From contig NZ_JBHUGH010000009.1 in assembly GCF_042681825.1 (NCBI RefSeq), forward strand, positions 1 through 64,000: 64,000 nt of DNA, written 5' to 3'. This document shows, one piece after another, positions 8,429 to 17,001 of this stretch. How positions within the stretch are numbered: position 1 is the stretch's first letter; the number at the start of each line of letters is the position of its first letter. The DNA comes from Halodurantibacterium flavum (GTDB lineage Bacteria > Pseudomonadota > Alphaproteobacteria > Rhodobacterales > Rhodobacteraceae). Below the pieces are notes generated by a model, which ran no database searches, was not told the DNA's origin, and saw nothing but the letters and a program-made list of their open reading frames with translations. A program made the translations under genes and the position numbers.

Positions 8429-10018
8429 TCAGTGCCGGAAGTGCCGCATACCAGTGAAGACCATGGCCAGCCCCGCCTCATCGGCTGCGGCGATCACCTC
8501 TTCGTCGCGCATCGAGCCACCGGGCTGGATGATCGCCGTCGCACCTGCCTCGGCGGCGGCAAGCAGGCCGTCCGCAAAGGGAAAGAAGGCGTCTGAGGCG
8601 ACGACCGATCCGCGTGCGGGGCTTTCGGCCAGACCCAGCACCTCGGCCATGTCCTGCGCCTTTCGGGCTGCGATGCGGGTGCTGTCGATCCGGCTCATCT
8701 GGCCCGCACCCACGCCCACCGTCGCGCCGTTCCTGACATAGACGATGGCGTTCGACTTGACGTGCTTCGCAACCTTCCACGCAAAAAGAAGGTCCGTCAG
8801 TTCCTGCGCGGTCGGCGCGCGCCGCGTCACGGTCCGCAGGTCGCCCGGCGCGACAAAGCCCGTGTCCTTGTCCTGCACCAGGTACCCGCCGCTCACCTGC
8901 CGCACGGCAAGCGCCGGGCTTTGCGGATTGGCGAGGCCCTGCGTGACCAGAAGCCGCAGGTTCTTTTTCGCCGCGAACACCGCCCGCGCGGCCTCATCGG
9001 CCCCGGGGGCGATCACGACCTCGGTAAAGATCGCGGCGATTTCCTCGGCGGTCGGACCGTCGAGCGGACGGTTCAGCGCCACGATCCCGCCAAAGGCCGA
9101 GGTGCGGTCGCAATCATAGGCGCGGCGATAGGCCTCGATCAGCGTGTCGCCCCGCGCCACGCCGCAGGGGTTCGCGTGCTTGATGATGGCGCAGGCGGGG
9201 CCTTCGGCGGGCAGGAATTCCGACACCAGTTCAAAGGCCGCATCGGTATCGTTTATGTTGTTGTAGGACAGTTCCTTGCCCTGAAGCTGATCGGCGGTCG
9301 CGACGCCAGGGCGATCCGACCCGTCGGTATAGAAACCGGCAGTCTGATGCGGATTCTCGCCATAGCGCAGGCCCTGACGCAGGGTGCCTGCAAAGACCCG
9401 GCGGCGCGGCGCCGCAAGATCCAATGCCCCCGCCATCCAGTTCGACACCGCCGCATCATAGGCCGCCGTGCGCGCATAGGCCGTCTGGGCCAACCGCTGC
9501 CGGAAGGCGAGGCCCGTCGCACCCCCGTTCGCATCCAGTTCGGCCACAAGGGCCGCGTAATCTTCGGGGTCGGTCACGACGCTGACGAAACGGTGGTTCT
9601 TGGCCGCGGCGCGGATCATCGCGGGGCCGCCGATATCGATATTCTCGACACAGTCCTCATAGCTGCCGCCGCCCGCCACCGTCTGCTCGAACGGATAGAG
9701 GTTCACGACCAGGAGGTCGATCGGCGCGATCCCGTGCCCCTCCATCGCGGCGCGGTGCGACGGTTCGTCCCGCAGCGCCAAAAGGCCGCCATGCACCATC
9801 GGATGCAGCGTCTTGACGCGCCCGTCCATCATCTCGGGAAAGCCGGTCACCTCGGCCACGTCGCGCACGGCAAGGCCCGCGCCGCGCAGCGCCGCGGCCG
9901 TCCCGCCGGTCGAGATCAGTTCGACCCCCCGGGCGGCAAGCACATGAGCAAGGTCCAGAAGGCCGGTCTTGTCGGAAACGGAAAGAAGGGCGCGGCCAAT
10001 GGGCACAAGGGTCGTCAT
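8429..10018 (-). CDS. purH: Bifunctional AICAR transformylase / IMP cyclohydrolase
   Basis: A 529-residue enzyme catalysing the last two steps of de novo IMP synthesis: formylation of AICAR with 10-formyl-tetrahydrofolate, then ring closure. The N-terminal MGS-like cyclohydrolase domain (residues 1-150) is followed by the AICARFT domain with KHANPCGVA, the lysine-histidine motif needed for formyl transfer. The length is typical. An AAGGA site precedes the ATG. It is placed between a heparinase II/III-like gene and lspA, an order I recall from other Rhodobacterales. Confidence 0.98.
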   Translation of the reverse strand: MTTLVPIGRALLSVSDKTGLLDLAHVLAARGVELISTGGTAAALRGAGLAVRDVAEVTGFPEMMDGRVKTLHPMVHGGLLALRDEPSHRAAMEGHGIAPIDLLVVNLYPFEQTVAGGGSYEDCVENIDIGGPAMIRAAAKNHRFVSVVTDPEDYAALVAELDANGGATGLAFRQRLAQTAYARTAAYDAAVSNWMAGALDLAAPRRRVFAGTLRQGLRYGENPHQTAGFYTDGSDRPGVATADQLQGKELSYNNINDTDAAFELVSEFLPAEGPACAIIKHANPCGVARGDTLIEAYRRAYDCDRTSAFGGIVALNRPLDGPTAEEIAAIFTEVVIAPGADEAARAVFAAKKNLRLLVTQGLANPQSPALAVRQVSGGYLVQDKDTGFVAPGDLRTVTRRAPTAQELTDLLFAWKVAKHVKSNAIVYVRNGATVGVGAGQMSRIDSTRIAARKAQDMAEVLGLAESPARGSVVASDAFFPFADGLLAAAEAGATAIIQPGGSMRDEEVIAAADEAGLAMVFTGMRHFRH

Positions 10019-10038
10019 GCTTAGGTCCTTCGGGTCGG

Positions 10039-11760
10039 TCAGGCGTCAGCCAGAAGATCATCGGGTTCAAGGTCACGGACAGCCGTGGGCCTATCCTGAG
10101 CCTGCGCCAGCGTCCAGCCAATCCGTGCGGTATAATGGCGGATTGTGTCCGAGATGACGATCTGGCTGCTGCGCCGGGGTGCCATCCTGTAGCGGTCGAG
10201 ATAGACCGAGGGTTGCAGCGAGAGCGTGCCCTCGCCTTCATGGCGAAAGGCCCAGGTCTCGCCGCCGGGCAGCATCAGTTCGACCATGGTCCCGCGCAGG
10301 TCGGCCACGGCGCGGATATCCGGGTGCAGGTGGAACCGCATGCTGTAACCGATCCCGTCGGCCCCGGCGCGCGCGACCGCCTGTTCCAGCGCCGCGCGGT
10401 CCGGGGGCGTCTCGGCGGCGATCACATCCTCACCGGACAGCGACAGCCCATCCGGGGAAAGCTGCAGCACACGGTGGTGGATCAACCCATGGCTGCGCCG
10501 CCATCCGTCATGGGCAAGGGTCAGTCCATGGCGGTCGCCGCGGAACAGGACCTCGGTCGGGCCACCCGTCAGCAGTTCCGGCCCACCCGCGGCAACCGCC
10601 AGCCGGGCCGATGACACCCCGTCGATCCCCAGCGTGGAATGCGAGGCCGTTGCGCGCCCGGCGCGGCGCCAGTCGCCGCCGAACGGCGCACCGCTGCCCA
10701 CGCTCACGATGACCGAACGCCGTCCGTGCGAAAACTCGAAGGCAAGCGCCGAGGCATGGCCCATGGCCGAGGCCGGCCCGGCCGGTGGCAGGGCTGCATC
10801 CGCGATGACGGTGCTGCGCCCTGACGACAGCCGCGCATAGCCCATCGCCGGCTGTTCGGCCTGCCCCCGCACCCCCGATGCCGCCAGCACCTGGTCGAGC
10901 CGCCCCGCCGGCCCCCGGCTGCCCCCGTGAAACCGGGGTGGAAGACCGGTGGCGTGGCGCAGCACCCGCAGGACCGGCACCGCCCGCCCGATCGCGGACA
11001 GATGCGCCGGCAGCGGATCGACCGTCGCCTCCTCCAGCGCGGTGGCGGCGAGCAGCAGGAAATGGGTGATTTCCAGCAGTTCTTCGGGATTGCGGCTCGG
11101 GATCGCACCCTCGGCGTCGATGATCCCGGCGGCGTCGGCCAACCCGGCACGGGCACGTTCGGCATGGGGCTGCATACCGTCGAGCGCCAGTCCGCCATAG
11201 ACCATCGCGGTCAGCACCTCGATCCGTTCAAGCCCGGGTGCCGCCGCCTTCCAGCGCCGGGACAGGAACCGCAGATGGCGCCCCAACGCCCGCTCGAACC
11301 GGCCCCGGGCGGTATCGGGCAGCGACAGAAGTTCGGCATGGCTCAGCCATCGCAGCAGACGTTGCGCGGCCAGCGTCGCCGTCCATCCCGGGCCCGCGCC
11401 CCGGCCATAGCGCGTCAGCCATTCCAGCGTCCAGTCGCGCGCCGCGATCCGGGCCGCCGGGCTGCCCACCGCCGCCAGATCGTCGAGCCAGCGGAACCCG
11501 TGCAGCCCCCTCGCCTCGGCCTGCGCGGCGGGGTCGGCCAGCCGCAGCCGCCACGGGCTTTGCGCCGCGACGGGTTCGCCCCCGACATGGAACGCGCCTG
11601 ACAACAGCGCGTGCCCCCGTGGGGCCGAGCCGATGAAGCGGGGTTCGGGCTCGGCGATCATGCGGGTGCGGCTGCGCCCGAAACCGATCAGCCGGGCCGC
11701 GATTCGGTCGGCAAGACCGGGCGGGGCGGGCACTCCGTAGGGGCGGTCGGGACGGGCCAT
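10039..11760 (-). CDS. Heparinase II/III family protein
   Basis: A 573-residue protein with an N-terminal alpha-helical toroid-like region (about residues 60-270) and a C-terminal heparinase II/III beta-sandwich domain. The second half contains ATASHSTLGIDG and HDGWRRSHGLIHHR, the conserved histidine/tyrosine neighbourhood of the family. There is no clear signal peptide. Family members are polysaccharide lyases or uronate-acting enzymes, but in alphaproteobacteria this protein sits constantly beside purH and rsmB, so its real substrate is open. A GGAGG site precedes the ATG. Confidence 0.85.
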   Translation of the reverse strand: MARPDRPYGVPAPPGLADRIAARLIGFGRSRTRMIAEPEPRFIGSAPRGHALLSGAFHVGGEPVAAQSPWRLRLADPAAQAEARGLHGFRWLDDLAAVGSPAARIAARDWTLEWLTRYGRGAGPGWTATLAAQRLLRWLSHAELLSLPDTARGRFERALGRHLRFLSRRWKAAAPGLERIEVLTAMVYGGLALDGMQPHAERARAGLADAAGIIDAEGAIPSRNPEELLEITHFLLLAATALEEATVDPLPAHLSAIGRAVPVLRVLRHATGLPPRFHGGSRGPAGRLDQVLAASGVRGQAEQPAMGYARLSSGRSTVIADAALPPAGPASAMGHASALAFEFSHGRRSVIVSVGSGAPFGGDWRRAGRATASHSTLGIDGVSSARLAVAAGGPELLTGGPTEVLFRGDRHGLTLAHDGWRRSHGLIHHRVLQLSPDGLSLSGEDVIAAETPPDRAALEQAVARAGADGIGYSMRFHLHPDIRAVADLRGTMVELMLPGGETWAFRHEGEGTLSLQPSVYLDRYRMAPRRSSQIVISDTIRHYTARIGWTLAQAQDRPTAVRDLEPDDLLADA

Positions 11761-11829
11761 GGGGCCTCCGATTGAGGGCTTGTCCCCAGACTAGCCCGGC
11801 AGGGCCGTTCTGTCACCGCCCTGAAACGG

Positions 11830-13128
11830 TCAGCCACCGTCGCGGACCAGAAGCGCGATGTAGAACCCGTCCATCCCGCCCTGCCCGGCCCAGTAGTCAG
11901 GGCGCAGCCGCCAGCCGGGGCCAGAGCGCCATTCAGGCGCAAGGCCCGGGACATCCGCGTCCACGGCCCGCAGGCCACGGTGCCGCGCCAGCGCGGCCGT
12001 GACCTGATCCTCACCCTCTTCGGGCAAGAGCGAGCAGGTGCAGTAAACCAGCCGCCCGCCGGGGCGCAGCATCGCTATGGCCCGGTCGATCAGCTGTGCC
12101 TGAAGGCGGGTCAGCGAGCCAACATCCTCGGGACGCTTGACAAAGGGCAGGTCGGGATGGCGCCGGATCGTGCCCGTGGCCGAACAGGGCGCGTCGAGCA
12201 GCACCGCATCGAACGGCGCCGCCGGCACCCAGTCCAGCACATCCGCCGCAAGGATCTCGGCCTCAAGCCCGGTGCGGCTCAGATTTTCACGCAGACGCGC
12301 CAGCCGCGCCTCGGACACATCCACCGCCGTCACCTGCGCCCCGGCGGCCGCAAGCTGCATCGTCTTGCCGCCGGGCGCCGCGCAAAGATCGGCCACACGC
12401 TCGCCGGGTTGCGGTGCCAGGACCATCGCGGGAAAGGCCGCCGCCGCATCCTGCACCCACCATGTCCCCTCGGCATAGCCGGGCAGCGCCGTGACCTGCG
12501 TGCCCGCAGCCAGACGCAGCGTGCCATTCGGCAGACGTTCGCCCTCAGGCACCGGGCCGTCGCCCGGGACGGTCAGGTCGAGCGGCGCCCCCGCCAGATG
12601 CGCCGCCTCGATCGCCTCGACCGCAGGTTTGCCATAGGCGGCGATCAGCGGCCGGCGCAACCATTTCGGAAGGTCCGGCACCGGCAGTTTCTGCCACACC
12701 TCGGGCGGCGCGGCAGTCGTCTTGCGCAGGACCGCGTTCACGAGGCCCGCCAGCGCCGCGGCCCCGCCGCCTTCGCGGGCAAGCGAGACCGCCGCATCGA
12801 CCGCACCATGAGGGGCCGCGCCCTCGGCATGAACCTCGGCAAGGGCAAGGCGGAGGATGTTGTGGATCGCGGGCGGCGGCCGCTTGCGCAGATGCGGGCC
12901 CAGCATCCGGTCGGCGCGCCCGATATTGCGCAGGGTCGTCAGGGCCAGACGCTGCGCCCGGGCGCGCCCCTGCCCGTCAAGCGCGGCCACCATACCGCGC
13001 GGGTCGGCCAGCGCGTCGGACAACAGCCGCCCTTCCTCCAGCACGGCCGAAATCAGCGCCAGCGCCGCACGCCGGGCCGCAAGCCCGCTGGTGTCGCCGC
13101 CGCCTCGTCGATCCTTTGGTGCTGCCAT
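11830..13128 (-). CDS. rsmB: 16S rRNA m5C967 methyltransferase-like protein (RsmB/NOL1/NOP2/Sun family)
   Basis: A 432-residue RNA cytosine-5 methyltransferase. An N-terminal NusB-like RNA-binding domain (about 15-150) is followed by the SAM-dependent domain with LCAAPGGKTMQLA (SAM loop), DAVLLDAPCSATGTIRRHPD (first catalytic cysteine) and YCTCSLLPEEGE (nucleophilic cysteine). I start at MAAPKDRRGG (13128), because upstream codons of the same frame run into the promoter of the divergent DUF1674 gene and lack family similarity. It heads the leftward series through to mutL. Confidence 0.93.
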   Translation of the reverse strand: MAAPKDRRGGGDTSGLAARRAALALISAVLEEGRLLSDALADPRGMVAALDGQGRARAQRLALTTLRNIGRADRMLGPHLRKRPPPAIHNILRLALAEVHAEGAAPHGAVDAAVSLAREGGGAAALAGLVNAVLRKTTAAPPEVWQKLPVPDLPKWLRRPLIAAYGKPAVEAIEAAHLAGAPLDLTVPGDGPVPEGERLPNGTLRLAAGTQVTALPGYAEGTWWVQDAAAAFPAMVLAPQPGERVADLCAAPGGKTMQLAAAGAQVTAVDVSEARLARLRENLSRTGLEAEILAADVLDWVPAAPFDAVLLDAPCSATGTIRRHPDLPFVKRPEDVGSLTRLQAQLIDRAIAMLRPGGRLVYCTCSLLPEEGEDQVTAALARHRGLRAVDADVPGLAPEWRSGPGWRLRPDYWAGQGGMDGFYIALLVRDGG

Positions 13129-13188
13129 GGTCCTGCCTTGTGTCCTGATCTGTCTTGCGTATATCTCGGATAAACCGAGGAGCGCGAG

Positions 13189-13374
13189 ATGCAAGACGAA
13201 GACGCCCGAACGGCCGCCCTGCCCCCCGCCGCGCAACGCGCCCTGGCCGAGGCCGAGGAACGCCGCCGCACCCAACCCCCGCTGGACCTGCCGACCGAGC
13301 TTGGCGGGCGCAAGGGGCCTGAGCCGGTGCGCTTCGGCGACTGGGAAAAGAAGGGGATTGCGGTCGATTTCTGA
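13189..13374 (+). CDS. DUF1674 protein, succinate dehydrogenase assembly factor 4-like
   Basis: A 61-residue protein ending in PTELGGRKGPEPVRFGDWEKKGIAVDF, the conserved C-terminal signature of DUF1674 / SDHAF4. In mitochondria SDHAF4 binds the flavinylated SdhA subunit and promotes its assembly with SdhB; a matching role is likely in alphaproteobacteria but unproved here. No sdh genes are in the window. A GAGGAGCG site precedes the ATG. It is divergent from rsmB, with a 60-base shared promoter region. Confidence 0.88.
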   Translation: MQDEDARTAALPPAAQRALAEAEERRRTQPPLDLPTELGGRKGPEPVRFGDWEKKGIAVDF

Positions 13375-13404
13375 CCGCACCCCCTCCGCCGTGCCTTTAC
13401 TGGT

Positions 13405-14226
13405 TCAGAGGCCCAGCACATCCACCATCGAATAGGTGCCGGGCTTCTTGTCCTGCCCCCAGAGCGCCGCCCTGAGCGCGCCGCGCGCAAAGATCGCACG
13501 ATCCGTCGCGACGTGGCGAAGGATGATCCTTTCGCCCTCGCCCGCAAAGATCACGTCATGTTCGCCCACGATGTCGCCGCCCCGGATCGCGGAAAACCCG
13601 ATCCGGCCGCGCCCCCGGGGGCCGGTGATCCCGTCGCGCCCGCTGTCGGTCATGTCAGTCAGCGACACCCCGCGCCCCTCGGCCGCGGCCTCGCCGAGCA
13701 TCAGCGCGGTGCCCGAAGGCGCGTCGACCTTGTGGCGGTGATGGGCCTCGACCACCTCGATGTCGAAATCCGCATCGAGCGCCGCCGCGACCTTGCGCGT
13801 CAGCTGCACCAGAAGGTTGACGCCAAGGCTCATGTTGCCGGCGCGCACGATCGGCGCATGACGGGCCGCAAGGGCGATCCGGTCCAGATCGGCGTCGGAC
13901 AGCCCGGTCGTTCCGATGACATGCACCGCCCGCGCCTGCGCGGCGAGATCCGCGAATTCCACCGTCGCGGCGGGGGCGGTGAAGTCGATGATCGCCTGCG
14001 CCCGCGCCACGGCCTCAAGCGGGTCATCGGTGACGGTCACGCCCAGGGGCGAGCCGCCCATCGCCACGCCGACATCCTGCCCGATCCACGGATGCCCGGG
14101 CCGTTCCAGCGCGGCGACCAGACGGGCCGCTGCGCTTTCGGCGACCGTTCGGACCAGCATCCGCCCCATCCGCCCCGAGGCGCCGGTCACCACGATCCCC
14201 GGCAGGGATGCGTCATCCTTCGTCAT
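13405..14226 (-). CDS. dapB: 4-hydroxy-tetrahydrodipicolinate reductase
   Basis: A 273-residue NAD(P)H-dependent reductase of the diaminopimelate/lysine pathway. The N-terminal VTGASGRMGRML is the nucleotide-binding loop, and VVEAHHRHKVDAPSGTA is the catalytic and substrate-binding motif. The length is normal. A GAGGGG site precedes the ATG. It converges on the DUF1674 gene and is divergent from rbfA. Diaminopimelate feeds both lysine and peptidoglycan synthesis. Confidence 0.97.
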   Translation of the reverse strand: MTKDDASLPGIVVTGASGRMGRMLVRTVAESAAARLVAALERPGHPWIGQDVGVAMGGSPLGVTVTDDPLEAVARAQAIIDFTAPAATVEFADLAAQARAVHVIGTTGLSDADLDRIALAARHAPIVRAGNMSLGVNLLVQLTRKVAAALDADFDIEVVEAHHRHKVDAPSGTALMLGEAAAEGRGVSLTDMTDSGRDGITGPRGRGRIGFSAIRGGDIVGEHDVIFAGEGERIILRHVATDRAIFARGALRAALWGQDKKPGTYSMVDVLGL

Positions 14227-14363
14227 CTGCAGTTTCCCCTCTGGTCGCCCGTCCCGTTCCTCCGGTCGCTTTAGCCTGTTGGTGCGGGGGCGGTAAAGGC
14301 CCGGTCAGCGCGGTTTGCGCAGCCAATATTGCGGCGGCACGCCGGATCGCCTACATCTGCGCC

Positions 14364-14795
14364 ATGGCAAATCGTTTCCCTTCCGGCTCCGGCCCCTCCC
14401 AACGACAGCTCCGTGTGGGCGAACTCATCCGGCGCCGGCTGTCGGATGTCCTGCTGCGCGGCGATGTGCATGACCCCGAACTGAACCGCATGTCTATAAC
14501 GGTGGGCGAGGTCCGGACCTCGCCCGATCTCAAGGTGGCGACGGCCTTCGTCATGCCGCTCGGGGGCCAGGGCTCCGACGAGGCACTGGCCGCCCTGCGC
14601 CGCAACCGCGCCGAGTTGCGCCGGCAGGTGGCAAAGGAGCTGACGCTCAAGTTCGCGCCGGAAATCCGGTTCGCGATCGACGAGACCTTTGACCGGATGG
14701 ACGAAACCCGCCGCCTTCTGAACGACGAAACGGTGCGCCGCGATGTGGACGCCGATGGCGACGACGATCCGGCGGACGATGCGAGGCCGGACTGA
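14364..14795 (+). CDS. rbfA: 30S ribosome-binding factor A
   Basis: A 143-residue KH-fold protein needed for late maturation of the 16S rRNA 5' end and for cold growth. The sequence RQLRVGELIRRRLSDVLLRGDV and the RTSPDLKVATAFV strand are typical. I start at the ATG at 14364 (MANRFPSG); the frame is open upstream to 14208 but overlaps dapB and its promoter. The acidic C-terminal tail (DVDADGDDDPADDARPD) is a common alphaproteobacterial feature. It leads a tightly packed set with a phosphodiester glycosidase gene, truB and a DUF1643 gene. Confidence 0.95.
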   Translation: MANRFPSGSGPSQRQLRVGELIRRRLSDVLLRGDVHDPELNRMSITVGEVRTSPDLKVATAFVMPLGGQGSDEALAALRRNRAELRRQVAKELTLKFAPEIRFAIDETFDRMDETRRLLNDETVRRDVDADGDDDPADDARPD

Positions 14796-14796
14796 C

Positions 14797-15561
14797 ATGC
14801 GCTGGATGACGCTGGCAACCCTGTCGTTCCTGGGGTTGTTTTCGGGTGTGGCGGGGGCGGCCGAGCGCTGCGAGCCGGTCGATCATGACGGCAACCGTTA
14901 TATCGTCTGCGAGGTTCGCGCCGGCCAGGATGACCTGCGCCTCTGGCTGACCGCGCCCGATGGCGCGATCTATGGCAGCTTTGACCGGCTCAACCGCACC
15001 TTGGCCGATGACGGGTTACGGCTCGGCTTTGCCATGAACGCAGGCATGTATCATTCCGACCGGACGCCCGTGGGCCTCTATCTCGACCGGGCAGGGCAGG
15101 CCGGAAAGCTCGTGACCTCGGCAGGGCCCGGCAATTTCGGGATGCTGCCGAACGGCGTCTTCTGCATCGGCCCAGAGGGGTTTGCGGTGCTCGAAACCCG
15201 CCGCTTTGCCGACAGTCCGCCGGTCTGCGACTATGCCACCCAATCGGGCCCGATGCTGGTGATCGACGGAGAACTGCATCCGCGTTTTCTGGTCGACGCG
15301 ACCTCGCGCTACGTCCGCAACGGGGTAGGCGTGTCAGAGGATGGCAGCCGCGCATGGTTCGTGATCTCCGACCGGCGCGTGACGTTCCATGAATTCGGCC
15401 GGATGTTCCGCGACGGGCTTGGCACCCCGAACGCGCTTTACTTCGACGGCAATATTTCTCGGCTCCATGCGCCGGGACTGCGGCGCAGTGACTGGGGCCT
15501 GCCGCTTGGTCCCATCGTCGGCACGGTGGTTCCGATTGACGAGGATCACGCCGGCGGCTAG
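14797..15561 (+). CDS. Exported phosphodiester glycosidase (NAGPA/DUF2233 family)
   Basis: A 254-residue protein with a signal peptide (MRWMTLATLSFLGLFSGVAGA). The mature part has the phosphodiester glycosidase core: FAMNAGMYHSDRTPVGLY, NGVGVSEDGSRAWFVISD and NALYFDGNISRLHAP. The family hydrolyses sugar-phosphodiester bonds and includes the mammalian uncovering enzyme; bacterial substrates are mostly unknown. Its ATG starts one base after the rbfA stop, so it is translationally coupled to a ribosome-maturation gene. Cysteines in RCEP, VCEV, VFCIG and VCDYA could form disulfides in the periplasm. Confidence 0.87.
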   Translation: MRWMTLATLSFLGLFSGVAGAAERCEPVDHDGNRYIVCEVRAGQDDLRLWLTAPDGAIYGSFDRLNRTLADDGLRLGFAMNAGMYHSDRTPVGLYLDRAGQAGKLVTSAGPGNFGMLPNGVFCIGPEGFAVLETRRFADSPPVCDYATQSGPMLVIDGELHPRFLVDATSRYVRNGVGVSEDGSRAWFVISDRRVTFHEFGRMFRDGLGTPNALYFDGNISRLHAPGLRRSDWGLPLGPIVGTVVPIDEDHAGG

Positions 15562-15592
15562 CAGGCGCAGCCTGAAGCAACGGGAGACGGGA

Positions 15593-16498
15593 ATGGCACG
15601 CAGGCGCAAGGGGCGAGAGATTTCGGGCTGGCTCGTGGTGGACAAGCCGTCGGGCATGACCTCGACCGCGGTGGTGAACAAGGTCCGCTGGGCTTTCGAT
15701 GCCAAGAAGGCCGGCCATGCCGGGACGCTCGACCCCGACGCGACGGGCGTTCTGGCGGTGGCGCTGGGTGAGGCGACCAAGACGGTGCCCTACATCACCG
15801 ATGCGCTGAAATGCTATCGCTTCACCGTCCGGCTGGGGCAGGCGACGACCACGGACGACGCCGAAGGCGCGGTCATCGCCACGTCCGACCTGCGCCCCGA
15901 CGATGCCGCGATCGAGGCGGCGCTGGCGCGGTTCCGGGGCGAGATCATGCAGGTTCCGCCCCAGTTCTCGGCCGTCAAGATCGAGGGTGAACGCGCCTAC
16001 GATATCGCACGGGCGGGCGAAGAGATGGACCTGGCCGCCCGCCCTCTCTGGGTCGAGAGCCTGACGATCACCGCGCGCCCGGATGCCGATCATGTCGAAC
16101 TGGAAATGGTCTGCGGCAAGGGCGGTTATGTGCGGTCCATCGCGCGGGATCTGGGCGCCGCCCTTGGCTGTCATGGCCATGTGCTGCGCCTGCGCCGCCT
16201 TTGGTCGGGGCCGTTCACCGCGGAAGCCGGGACGACCATCGAACAGATCGACAACCTCGCCCGGACCGAGGCGCTTGACGACCTGCTTTTGCCGCTGGAA
16301 ATGGGGCTGGCCGATCTGCCGGAACTCCCTGCCACCGCCGAGGGCGCGGCGCGGCTGCGCAACGGCAACCCCGGGATGGTGATCAGTTCCGACGCCGAAT
16401 GGGGCGAGGAAGCCTGGGCCAGCCATCAGGGCCGGGCCGTGGCTGTCGGGGTCTACCGGTCGGGCGAATTGCATCCCAGCCGGGTCTTCAACCTGTGA
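15593..16498 (+). CDS. truB: tRNA pseudouridine(55) synthase
   Basis: A 301-residue pseudouridine synthase that modifies U55 in the T loop of tRNAs. GHAGTLDPDATGVL contains the catalytic aspartate, and the C-terminal TruB_C/PUA-like part follows. The ATG at 15593 (MARRRKGR) has a GGGAGACGGGA site; longer frames upstream lie inside the preceding gene. rbfA and truB are neighbours in many bacteria; here the glycosidase gene lies between them. Confidence 0.97.
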   Translation: MARRRKGREISGWLVVDKPSGMTSTAVVNKVRWAFDAKKAGHAGTLDPDATGVLAVALGEATKTVPYITDALKCYRFTVRLGQATTTDDAEGAVIATSDLRPDDAAIEAALARFRGEIMQVPPQFSAVKIEGERAYDIARAGEEMDLAARPLWVESLTITARPDADHVELEMVCGKGGYVRSIARDLGAALGCHGHVLRLRRLWSGPFTAEAGTTIEQIDNLARTEALDDLLLPLEMGLADLPELPATAEGAARLRNGNPGMVISSDAEWGEEAWASHQGRAVAVGVYRSGELHPSRVFNL

Positions 16499-16998
16499 TC
16501 ACGCGGAGCTTTCAGAAAGGCGACGCCGACAGCACGGCGGTCTATTCGCCCTGCGAACGCTACCGCTACCTTCTGACCCGCCGCTGGGCCGAGGGGGAAA
16601 AGGCGCTTTTCGTGATGCTGAACCCCTCGACCGCGACCGAATATCAGAACGATCCCACGGTCGAACGGTGCGAGCGCCGCGCCCGCACGCTCGGCTTCGG
16701 GGCGTTCCGGGTCTGCAACATCTTTGCCTGGCGCGACACGGACCCAAAGGGGATGCGTGCGGCAGCCGACCCGGTGGGACCGGCGAATGATGCGGCCATT
16801 CTGGAAAGCTGCGACTGGGCGGACCGGATCATCTGTGCCTGGGGCACGCATGGCGCGCATCTTGGCCGTGGTCCGCAGGTCGAGGCGCTGATGCGGGGCA
16901 CGGGCCGACCGCTCTTTCACCTCGGGCTGACGCGGGACGGGCATCCGAAACACCCGCTCTACATCGGCTATGCGCAGGCGCCCGTTCTCTGGGTGTGA
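16495..16998 (+). CDS. DUF1643 domain-containing protein
   Basis: A 167-residue protein with the DUF1643 signature LNPSTATEYQNDPTVERCERRA and NIFAWRDTDP. The function is unknown; the family is scattered in bacteria and phages. I place the start at the GTG at 16495, which overlaps the truB stop in a GTGA arrangement typical of coupled translation. It ends only 3 bases before the stop of the convergent RTX gene, so no terminator fits between the two. Confidence 0.86.
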   Translation: MITRSFQKGDADSTAVYSPCERYRYLLTRRWAEGEKALFVMLNPSTATEYQNDPTVERCERRARTLGFGAFRVCNIFAWRDTDPKGMRAAADPVGPANDAAILESCDWADRIICAWGTHGAHLGRGPQVEALMRGTGRPLFHLGLTRDGHPKHPLYIGYAQAPVLWV

Positions 16999-17001
16999 CG
17001 G

